NCBI GenBank assembly: GCA_002335605.1
Contig: BEDY01000001.1
Coordinates: forward strand, 930,001-994,000
Reading direction: 5' to 3'
DNA: 64,000 nucleotides
DNA from: Prillingera fragicola
Lineage: Eukaryota > Basidiomycota > Tremellomycetes > Trichosporonales > Trichosporonaceae
Made by a program: the position numbers and the translations under genes. The notes under the pieces are model-generated. The model made no database searches. It saw only the letters and a list, made by a program, of their open reading frames with translations, and was not told where the DNA came from. How positions within the stretch are numbered: position 1 is the first letter of the stretch; each line of letters begins with the position of its first letter. Positions 54,888 to 64,000 of this stretch are shown here, piece after piece.

Positions 54888-57127
54888 TTAAACAGCCGAC
54901 TTCTCACTCTCCACGTCGAGAGACGGCTCGATGCGCTCCGGCTGGTGACGGAGACTCTGGACGCTGCGCGCTCCGATACTCGACCGACGGCTGGGCATGC
55001 GAATCATGCTCTCGGCAATGGAGAGTGGCGCCGTCCCATTATCGCGGCAGTGCTCTCCTGCGTCGGCGGCGAAGCCAGGCTCGAGGGCATCTTCCTCGCG
55101 CGGCAGGGGATGTTTGTGCTCATTCTCCGGGACGGCCTTTTGGCCGCGCTTGGGCAGGCCCGATGGTGCGTACTTGGAAGTGCGGCGGAGGTAGGGGCCA
55201 TACTTGTAGAACAGGAACGGCATGGGCGTACACGCAAGCGAGAGAAAGGCGACAAGGGTTCCAGCCCAGTTGAGGCCGAGGCGGTGATACATGGACGCGG
55301 CAAAGAGGGGGAACACTGCTCCGGCGACTGAACGCATGACGGCGCTTCCGGCCAGTGCGCTCGCGGCGTACAGCGTGTAGGCGTCGATGAGGTAGAGCTG
55401 CATGCCGGTGAAGATGAGCAGGAAGGCCGTGCCGTATGGCACAGACGCGATGATGCAGACAATCCAGTGGACCTCCTTTTGCGAGGTCCATGCAAACCAG
55501 AACAGGCCGATGGGGAGCATAATCGCGCCTGCTGCGGCGGGGACGAGTCGTTCCTCTGGGGCGACTTTTTCGCCGCGAAGCTCAGCCTCCCGCGTCTTGC
55601 GCAGGTAGCGGCGGGTGAAGAATGGAGTAAGAATGTTGCCAATGATGAGACCGACGCCAATGCCAGCAAATGCGAGACCGGCGATGCCCATGCTCCACCC
55701 GCGTTCCTCCCTGAAGACGATAGGGAATGCCTCGAAGAAGAGATACAGCGTGCCATAGATGATGGCTCCATAGAGGCCGAGGCAGAAGGCGATGAGCTCG
55801 GAGAAGAGGAGCTGGAAGGGGCGGAACAGGGCCGTCTTGACAATTTCCTTGGGAGCCTTCTTGGATACGTCGTACTTTGAGATGAAGAACTCGCCGGTGC
55901 CCGCAGCGTCGGCTTCGGCTTGCAGGCGCTTGGCCTTCCGGCGAACCAGAGTAGGGGCGTAGGTCTCGGGCACAAAGAATGCCTGGACGATGAGGCAGAC
56001 AAGGCCGAAGAAGAACTGCATCCAGAAGACCCAGCGGAAGCCCTTGTTCTGCGCAACAAAGCCACCGCAAATGGGTCCAAACACGGGGCCAAGGAAGGGA
56101 GCCAGTGCGAAGAAACTGGTGGCGAGGGCGCGCTCGTGACTGTGATGGGTCAGCAAAGGAATGGACCAGGACTGATTGAAGGAAGGTAGTCGCCACTTGC
56201 TTGTGGTACATTGCATGGCACCCTGGCCTTGCATGTGCCGCAGGTGTGTATGTGAGGCAGAGAAGGTACTCACGCAGCCCACATGTCGCTCAATTGGCCA
56301 CCAGCATTGGTGATGGGAGACGACCCAAAGGTTCCAGCAATGAGACGAGAGACGAGGATCGTCTCAATATTCTGTGCCGTGGCTCCGGCAATGTTGAAAG
56401 CAACAAACACGGGGTACGAGCACAGAAACGCAAATGTGCGGCCATACATCTCTGAGATGGGGGCCCAGACGACTGGTCCTGCGCCAAATCCTGCTTGTCA
56501 GCGCTGCAAAGCATATGTGGCTCGGGCATGTAGACATTGTCGGGTGGGAATGCCCCAGGTCTAGCACCCGCACTCACCAATAACATAGAGCGTCAAGCCC
56601 AAGATTCCCATCTCACTCGACACTTGAAACTTGCTTGCAATGCCCGGAATAGCAGCCGTGTACGCGCTGCTCGCGAACGCGATACACAGCGTGCCCATGG
56701 CAATAACAAACGTAATCGCCCATCGATACAGGTTGCTCCAGTTGTATGGATTTGCGCGCTCGCCGGGCAAAAAGTCGACACGGTATGGGTCTTCTTGTGT
56801 TCCTGCTCCCGGGTAGTCGTTGACATACTGCTCTAGCGGGGGCGGGGCAAAGACTGAGGCACCCTGGGGTGCTGAGACGATGCGGGCCAGTGGTGCTGCG
56901 AGTGAGACGCCTTCGAGGGAACGGTACTTTGTGATGGGAATGCCTGCGGTGTAGGGCGCGGAGGCGGGGAGGGGCGTGGCAGTGACAGTTGATGGCTTTT
57001 GTGAGACATCGGTAGCAAGAGTCGCCAGAGTGGCTGACGACTGGGGCTTCTTGGCCTCGGAGCCAGTGTGGTCATCATCGTGCATTGTGTCCGATGTTGA
57101 GACCGTTGAGGACGACGACCCAGACAT
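54888..57127 (-). CDS. DHA1 family MFS transporter, polyamine/drug type
   Basis: Three exons on the minus strand from ATG 57127. After an 150-residue cytosolic N-terminus rich in Ser, Thr and Pro comes NPYNWSNLYRWAITFVIAMG, the DHA1 entry into helix 1. Further landmarks are AAIPGIASKFQVSSEMGILG, FGAGPVVWAPISEMYGRTFA (motif A equivalent), SRLIAGTFGSSPITNAGG, ATSFFALAPFLGPVFGPICG (motif C), GFRWVFWMQFFFG and YKYGPYLRR at the C-terminus. Twelve membrane segments are expected. The closest known class is the TPO1/FLU1-like proton antiporters that export polyamines or azole-type compounds, but the actual cargo is unknown. The C-terminal 100 residues are hydrophilic and variable. Confidence 0.9.
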
Positions 57128-58492
57128 CCCGGGTGTATAGACTTGTGGTGAGTGTGAATGAGAACTCTGCCAGCAATGTGCCAGCTCTTGAGAGGTGGCT
57201 TGAGGGCTGGCAAAAGAGTTGGCGGCCAGACGCGCAATGAGGCGGGCAAGAGGCGGGCGAGTCGGAGCCTTCCGACCGGCTATCTATCTAGCTTATACGC
57301 AATGGAAAGGTCTTGTGGTGAGAGCAAACGTGCTACTGGGCGAGGCAAGCTAGAGGTGCATGAGAGAAGAGAGAATGCAAGAGTATCACACAGTGGTATT
57401 AAATGATCAAACTTGCAGCGCTACCACGCACCAACTCGACATAGACAGTCTTACGAAGCCGCAGCACGTCTATTAGGTCTGAGCTAGTCGAACATCGCAC
57501 CCACAGCACTCGTCTCGCCACACCCGCAGTCGCTTTTGTCATTCCCTGCTGACCCCGTCCCTTACATTCCCCTAATCATTGAGGTTCACAGCTGAGCAAG
57601 CCGAGCGCAGATCCGGAACTGCATTCATCGACCGAGGTGAGAGTCGGAGAGACCCGACACAATCTCGGCCGTATGACGGCCAATCGCCACCCATCTTGTA
57701 ATCGCTAATACAGCTGTCATTAGGCCAGTTACAAAAGCATCATTAACGTCTGATCCACAGGCACAGTTCCGCCCGTGTGGTCCGGGGCTATCTCGGATTC
57801 CGAGCCTGAAAGATTAACTCTATGGCATAAGGGATGCGTGCTGTCGCGATCTCGCGAGCCAACTCTGGCCCGAGGTGTTCTAATCATAGAAGCAGCTCAT
57901 GAACATGTGCACATGTGCATGCTCCGTGCCGCACGACTGCTCGCACCATGACTCCATAAGCTGGTAAACCGGTAAGGGGAGCGACAACAAATTGGTGCAG
58001 CTTTGCAGACTTGCAAGCGCTCGGTACAGCTCTGCTGAGTCACGATTGACCGAGCAAAGCACGACTGTCTTGCCCACGTTGAGAAGCACCCGCAATTCGA
58101 AATGGAGTCCCCGCCATGTCAGCTGATCGCAGATCAAGAGATTACGGACATGGGCCGCCTCCGTCCTCCGGCGGCCGTACAGGGCCCTGTAAATGTGCCA
58201 TCTCTTAACGTCGTGCGTGTGCCGCAGCGTCCCTTCCGCAAAGAGTCTCACAATAAATACATTGACGGCCGAGGCATTCCAGAACAAATGCAGAAAGAGA
58301 CAGAAAACACTGTGCGGGGGCCAGAGTGGAGGCAAAGTGTGCAAAACAGGCAGGGCAGAATCAAGCAGACAGCGGGGGAGACAAAGACGGACGGACATGA
58401 GGGGAATACGTGGCACAAGCTGAACAAGAGGATGCGATTGGCTTCCTTTTTGGGGGGGGGTTGGCGGCCTGCCATGCTGAACAATTGATGCG
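57128..58492. promoter_or_regulatory. Upstream region of the DHA1 transporter
   Basis: About 1.37 kb between the DHA1 transporter start and the PDE1 3' end, both on the minus strand. A 178-codon frame at 57880-58416 lacks ATG and shows no domain. A run of nine G is at 58452-58460. I see no RNA gene here. Confidence 0.4.
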
Positions 58493-60371
58493 TTAGATCA
58501 CTGCTGGTCAGCGCTGACGGAGGTTAGGTCCCCGAAGACTCACGAAGACGGTCGCCTGGACGCGGCACACAAATCTCGATACCAAACTGATGCTTGGCCT
58601 CGAGCTTGAGGAGCTCCTCGTAAATGAGATCGCGGCCAGCCTTGCCACTTGGGTGTGGGCGGAGAAGCTCCTTGATGTGGGTGATATACAGCGTCACGCC
58701 GGCGAGAGGGCGGGGGCCTGGCGGCAGCATGTCGGCGAGTGCTTGCAGCTCATAGAAGATGCCGGGTGGGGACATGTGGCCAAACATTATGTCGGCGCTG
58801 CGAGAGGAGTCGTACGAGCATTCGATCTGGGCTATCAGCGGCAGTTCATCGTGGCTTCAGTCCATGCCAATCTAGACCTTGTCTGTCCAGATACGCCGAC
58901 ACTCACAAAGATCCCTGCCAATCGCCCCTGACGCACGCTCGTGGCGGCTTGCTCCCAGACCTTGACGTTCATCTCGTCGGCATACTTGCCAGCCTCGATA
59001 CCCCAGTCCTGCTGCGATTCAGGTCGCCACCTGCTCTCGACGTCGCCAAAGAACAGGAATTCACGCCCCATGGGTTCCATTGGGTCGCCATCGCCTAGCG
59101 GGGGTGGCGAGTTTGCCTGGAACGAGTTGCGCTTGCTTGACAATGCCGATGTTTGGCTGGCTGCGCGCGAAGGCGGGGCGGACTCGAGCACGGACGGGTC
59201 ATACCGCAGGAAGAAGGCCGAGGACCCATATGGACCCGACGTAGTGCGTCCATGTGAGACGGGGAAGACTAGCTGCGTGATGGGCAGCGAAGGGTGGAGC
59301 TGCGCGTGGATATTGTTTGTCGACGGCTCAATACTGAAGAATGTTAGCCGTAGCGGGGTCACACAAACTCACGGTGAGAACTTTGCGCCGGCGCCAGACT
59401 CGCTGGGTCGGCGTATCCGCCTGCGTTTGCGCACACCGTTACTGTTGACCTCTTGAGCAAGATCGCTATCGCTCTCCCAGTTGGCGAGCTCTGGCCACAG
59501 TCCGCCCGCGTACGCCTGCTGCAGGTTCTTCAATGTGTCGCGTGTGGCATACACGGGGATCCGGGAGGGGAGAGGCGATGCGTCAGTGTTCTTCTGCTCT
59601 GCTTTCGATTTGCAGGCTGTCTGGTCTCGTGGAGGAACCGATCCCGAGAGGACAATCAGAGACACTACGTGGTCGAGGTGGGCGTGGGTTATAAGGTAGC
59701 AGCTGTGCAGTCGGTCAGCCTCAATGTCGGGACAGCTCGATGTCTCGGCCAGGGTAGAGGACAGCTCACCTCAGGTAAGAGAAGATGTACGCCGCCTTGA
59801 GCACTGGCGTGCCGTAGTCTTCTGGAAACTCGACGTTGGGAAACAGCTGTTCAGCAGGGTACCGTTCGAGATGTCGCGCCAGCGCGCCGATGCCTGATCC
59901 TACGACTGTCAGTGCCGTCATCCACACACCGCGGCGCGCGTACCTCCTTCGAGCGCAAGCACGCCGTCCTCCCACTGGCTGCGATATGGCTTGACAATAT
60001 AACTGCACATTGTCAGCGGGATCTGGTGAATAACAGAATGAAGGCTGCACCGCCGGCAAGTGAAGCACGCGCACGGGTACTTACCCCGAGCAATCCGTCT
60101 CGAGCGGCCCGCCACCGCATCCAAGAACGATCATCTCAAACACGGGCTCGCGTGTGTGCTGGTTCTGGGCGGCTGTTGTAGCTAGCGTTGTCGCAGGCAT
60201 GCTGGCGCTTGATCGAGCGACGTGGTTGCCGTTGCCGCTGGACGGTGTTGCTGTCGAGATGTTGTTGCGCGCCGCATGGACGTCATTGTGCCCGTTGAGA
60301 ATGTCGTCCGGGGTGAGGGGGTCAATGACGCTTCCCTGGCCTGCTGCGTCTCGGCGTGTCTTTGTCGGCAT
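58493..60371 (-). CDS. PDE1: Class II low-affinity cAMP phosphodiesterase
   Basis: Several exons on the minus strand from ATG 60371 to a stop at 58493-58495. The class II hallmark HxHLDH is seen in CYLITHAHLDHVVSLIVLSG. Before it come FEMIVLGCGGGPLETDCSG and YIVKPYRSQWEDGVLALEGG. Afterwards are IPVYATRDTLKNLQQAYAGG, PSLPITQLVFPVSHGRT, LFFGDVESRWRPESQQDWGI, YDSSRSADIMFGHMSPP and LYITHIKELLRPHPSGKAGR, ending QFGIEICVPRPGDRL. These metal-binding His and Asp positions fit the metallo-beta-lactamase-like fold of yeast Pde1. It lowers cAMP produced downstream of G proteins. The last few codons after the final intron are uncertain between two acceptors 3 bases apart. Confidence 0.93.
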
Positions 60372-62114
60372 TGCTGGGCGGATGGATGGATGGCGCGAAT
60401 GGAGAATTACAAAGGACTGCTATCGCAGCATCAGCATGAGGATGGGGAAGATGGACAGCAGCCGCGGCGGCGGCTAGGGATCCCCTTGGCGGCTGAGCGG
60501 GTGGGTGGATGTGAGGGGAGGAGGGACAGAGGGTGAGACGTTAAGGTCCAAGAAATGTCCTGCTGACTGTGGTATAACGATCGACAGGATCGACGCAAAG
60601 GGGGGCCCACCTTGCAAGGGAATGCGAACTGGCCACCGACAGACGCCGACCTGGACATCTGCTTTCCTTCTTTGTTCCCGCAGATGTCCCTCTGCGATCT
60701 CCGAGCTCTGCGCTCGTCGCAGCAGATCTCATGCATGCGACTGCATTCCCACACTTTTGTCAATGCACAATCTGCACAGCCACTAACCGACTCTGTCAAC
60801 TCGCCCACTCGCACAGTTGCGTCATGCTCACTGGCTTCTGACGCACAAGCCCACACGACTCGTCAACACGACGCTCGCCGCCCACCTGATCAGTGGCAAC
60901 AGGCTCGGCAGACAGAGGGCCCCGCGGCAGCTTACGACACTCAGGCGATGTGCCTTGGACCTTGCGGATGACCGTGCCGTGCCTGTACAGCGGCCTCGCA
61001 CGTCACATACGGTACAGCGATGCCATACCTCTGGTACGGCACAAAGAGTGCGCGCGTAGATCACTTTGCGGCACTGTGTTCAAACGCAACGCAACGCGCG
61101 CACACATGGCGTTCAGCGGTCAATCCCACCCTCGCTGCTTGCGGCCGGGGCAAGACGCCAGACACGGCTGGCTGAAATTGGCGCACGGTGTGGCGTTTCG
61201 CCCTGCCCGCCAGAATCAACGTGACGGCGATCACCTAGTACCTAGTGTAGTGTACATAACAGTGGCTATCGAGGTATAGACATCTATATCCCTAGAAACT
61301 CTTCTTGCCATGTACGACGAACATGGCACATCATTTGTTTCAAAGGGAGAGTGATTCTGCCTCCTTATGGCCGTCAGGTGTCCACGGTGACAGGACCCAA
61401 ACGATTAAAGTAGAGGGTGGCGGGGAAAGAGTGTGTGTGGCATTGAGATTCAGAACGAAGAGCGAGGTGTGGACCCAGGCTAGGCTGCTGCGTTCATGCT
61501 GCCCTTGGTGTGGGGGGCCTGGTGTGAGTGGTCAGTATCACCCACCTAGTCGCTGGTGGCTAGCATCGTAGTAAGCAGCATGCTAGTGACGGGAACGGAC
61601 AATGGGGACGGCATTGCGTAGCAGCACAGTTGGCTTAGCTTTTATACCCTGTACACCTCTGTGGAACCGCGAGAAGCAGCGGCGGAGAACCAAGGGCTTT
61701 GCCCATGCTGTGACGTTGCTTGGTCGTGAACGAGATGGTCCGTGTACCTGTGTAGCTGAATTCCACGGCAACAGTCTGAGCGCCGCGCGACCACCGCAGA
61801 GGTCTGCGCGTGTTTCATGTGAGCAATCCAAGTGGTACGCTTGCGAGTATTTGGGGCCCATGCCAAGCACCCTCAACATTTGTACAATACACAAGGATCC
61901 TTGCATTGCAGGCATACAAGGTGCGAGAGGCATGTGGTGCTCTACGGGGGGTCAAAAGAATACGAAAGGATGACGGGAGACGTGGATGATTTTAGGATAG
62001 GATAAGATGTGGACACATTTTTGGTTCTTCAATAGAGAATGGTGGATAACGTGTGAAAACACCGCCAGTTAAGTTGAATTAGAGGCGGGCCTGTGGAACT
62101 CGCCCCGCACCATC
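60372..62114. promoter_or_regulatory. Upstream region of PDE1 and downstream of the aminotransferase
   Basis: About 1.74 kb, with the PDE1 promoter at its left. Short frames up to 128 codons occur on the plus strand without ATG or domains. I found no tRNA or transposon signal. Confidence 0.4.
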
Positions 62115-63628
62115 CTATTGCCTAGCCTCCTCGAAGACGGCCTTGCAAGCGGCAATGGCCTTGTCGAGGTCGCCACGGCTGCTGTCGCAGGCGGTGACAC
62201 CCATGTGGCCGACGCGGAAGTACTCCGACGCAATCTCCTTGTGAAGACCGCCAGCAACGACGACGTCGCGCTCGACGAGCTTGGGGAGGATGGCGGCTGA
62301 GAGACCCTTGGGGTAGCGGGCGGCGGTCATGCCGTTGGCCGCAATGTCGCGAGACTTGGGCACAAAGCCGCAGCCGAGAGCCTCGAGCTGGTCCTTGACC
62401 TTGTTGGAAGCGTCCTTGTGGGCCTGGAAACGCTCCTCGAGCGAGAGCTTGCCCTCGGTAATCTCCTTGAGACCAGCCTGGAGCGAATAGATGAGCTGAA
62501 CGGGGGGAGTGGCAAAGTACTGGCCACGGCCCTCCTCGTAAGCGCGCATGATAGGGAGCCAGCGCTTCCACGAGATGTAGAAGGAGGGAATAGGAGTCTT
62601 GCGGTTCTCCATGGCGGCAAGGGCGCGCTTCGAGGCCATGAGGACCGAGAGACCAGGGGGGACACCGAGACCCTTCTGGGTGGCCGAGATAACGACGTCA
62701 AGTCCCCAGTCGTCAAAGCGAATCTCCTCCGAGGCGACGGCGCACACGGCATCGACAGCAATAAGAGTGTCGGGCGAGATCTTCTTGATGATCTCCGAGT
62801 AGCGCTTGACAGGCGAGAGGACACCAGTCGACGTGTCGACCTGGGTAATGGTGACGAGCTTGTACTTCTTGTCCTTGAGAGCCTTGGTGAGCTCCTCGTC
62901 CGAGACAATGTCTCCGACAGGGGCCTTGAGCTGGGTCACCTTGGCGCCGTAGGTCTCGAGGCAGTCGGCAAACGAGTCACCAAAGTAGCCAGTGTTGAGG
63001 ACTAGCTGGGTTTGTTAGTCGCATTCTGCTTGCCAGGAGTCGGGCAATGCGTCACGTTCAAGAGCTGCGTCCGGCGGCGAATCACGTCTGGAGACATTCA
63101 ACCGACGTAGCCAACCGTGCTTGGCGACCTGCACCGCTCGCCAATGCCGGACACTTGATTCCAGACAACTGTTCACCGCGATCTGCCGCCCATTCCAGCC
63201 AGGTACTCACGACGTCCTCTCCAGCCTCAACGGGGTTGCACGCGGTGGCGTCCCAGCCCATGGTGCCGGAGCCAGCAATCAGGAAGGGCTGGCCGGTCTG
63301 CTCGGCGTAGAGAACCTTGCGGAGCATGCGAATGCAGTCGCCGAAGACGGGGACGAATGCGGGCGAAACGTGCGACATGCCGGGAGCGGCGTTGGCAGCG
63401 AGGACCTAGCTCGTCAGCAATGCCCAGAATACTCTAAAGAGCAGGAGACTCACCTCATCGGAGAACTCGATGGGGCCGGGGATGCTGAGGACATTAGCTG
63501 CTTGCACTGGAAGACGGAGAAAGTGGGGGAGCTGGCCTCGAAATGGACAGGAGCTGCGACCCAGCTCTGTAGAGTGTGAGCGACACCTACACCAGGAGCT
63601 TGTGGGGGTTCTGCTTGAAGGGGGACAT
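62115..63628 (-). CDS. AGX1: Alanine-glyoxylate/serine-pyruvate aminotransferase
   Basis: Four exons on the minus strand from ATG 63628 (MSPFKQNPHKLLVIPGPIEF). PLP-dependent class V family blocks are GMSHVSPAFVPVFG, FLIAGSGTMGWDA, LVLNTGYFGDSFADCLETYG, the Asp-containing LIAVDAVCAVASEEI, then VVISATQKGLGVPPGLSVL with the Schiff-base Lys in SATQKG. The C-terminal part has FATPPVQLIYSLQAGLKEI, GLHKEIASEYFRVGHMGVTA. The enzyme makes glycine from alanine and glyoxylate, mirroring yeast Agx1; serine-pyruvate activity is possible. The C-terminus EEARQ has no peroxisomal SKL-type signal. There is no mitochondrial presequence, so a cytosolic location is likely. Confidence 0.95.
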
Positions 63629-64000
63629 GTTGAATGACTCTGATTACTTTTTCAGAAACGTTAATGCAGCAATAGAAGCGAGGAGAGTATAGTGGAAGTC
63701 GTCGGCTAAAGGCTTTATGACAAGACAGGGAGGAGACAGGGGCCGGCACTGCGGACAAGTTGCGCCGGATGTCCGTCCTGCAGTGGAGGCGAGTCAGTGG
63801 TGGTGGGCGGTGGGGCCACAGCCTGGTGCAGCCTGGGTGCTGCCTGGGTGGGCTTCAGCGCCGTGTCACCCCCGCCTCCACCTCTCCTAAATGAAATTAC
63901 AATGTGAAATACAATAAAGTGGAGGTCATTGGATCCGGAACGGAATAGCGGCATCAAATGGCCTCGTGTTTCAGCGTAAGCGGCCCTCCTGGTTAACTAT
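63629..64000. promoter_or_regulatory. Promoter region of AGX1 to the window end
   Basis: About 370 bases containing the AGX1 promoter. The sequence is G-rich around 63790-63880. No gene is seen before the window ends. Confidence 0.4.

Noticed and set aside
57880..58416. A 178-codon frame between the DHA1 transporter and PDE1.
   Set aside because: It begins with GTG rather than ATG and has no recognisable motif.

Overview
The window is nuclear DNA from a basidiomycete fungus, most probably a tremellomycete and perhaps of the Trichosporonales. That placement is inference from gene content and gene style. Genes are compact and intron-dense. Most introns are 30-100 nt, with GTGAGT/GTAAGT/GTACGT donors and a CTGAC or CTAAC branch site close to the acceptor. 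Coding DNA is GC-rich with C-ending codons, and genes lie on both strands. No rRNA, tRNA, CRISPR array, prophage or intact transposon was recognised. Coding models below were spliced by hand from the raw sequence.

Layout. 1-4.3 kb: a CARM1-like arginine methyltransferase cut by the window edge (-), an endonuclease/exonuclease/phosphatase-fold protein (+) and a zinc alcohol dehydrogenase (+). 4.3-8.0 kb: gene-poor, with one new candidate, a 54-residue spliced Trp/Cys-rich protein (-). 8.0-17 kb: metallo-beta-lactamase-fold protein, inositol-3-phosphate synthase INO1, KEOPS subunit PCC1, NEDD8 E2 UBC12 and mitochondrial CDP-DAG synthase TAM41. 17-24.4 kb: F-box-like protein, initiator-tRNA modifying enzyme RIT1, secreted lectin, a second F-box-like protein with an acidic tail, and cytochrome bc1 assembly factor CBP4. 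25-30.6 kb: 6-phosphogluconolactonase, mitochondrial AsnRS, zinc metallochaperone ZNG1 and CCHC protein GIS2. 33-39 kb: a GPI-type wall protein, G-protein beta subunit and a methyltransferase. 39-48 kb: a large SH3/polyproline BBC1-type actin-patch protein and a Cti6-like PHD protein. 48.5-57 kb: MYG1 exonuclease, an MCT-type transporter, a Hcs1/IGHMBP2-type helicase and a DHA1 transporter. 58.5-63.6 kb: class II cAMP phosphodiesterase PDE1 and alanine-glyoxylate aminotransferase.

Most genes are housekeeping and are not arranged as a pathway cluster. Several sit in divergent pairs with short shared promoters: PCC1/UBC12, AsnRS/ZNG1, PHD protein/MYG1, and MCT transporter/helicase. Three of the intergenic promoters next to these pairs carry CACGTG. 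The G-beta subunit and PDE1 both belong to G-protein/cAMP signalling. TAM41, CBP4, AsnRS and probably the long MYG1 form serve mitochondria.

The points most worth a second look are the small spliced Trp/Cys-rich gene at 6.0-6.25 kb, a His-to-Glu change in the 6-phosphogluconolactonase signature together with its missing start exon, and a long charged insertion in the helicase core.
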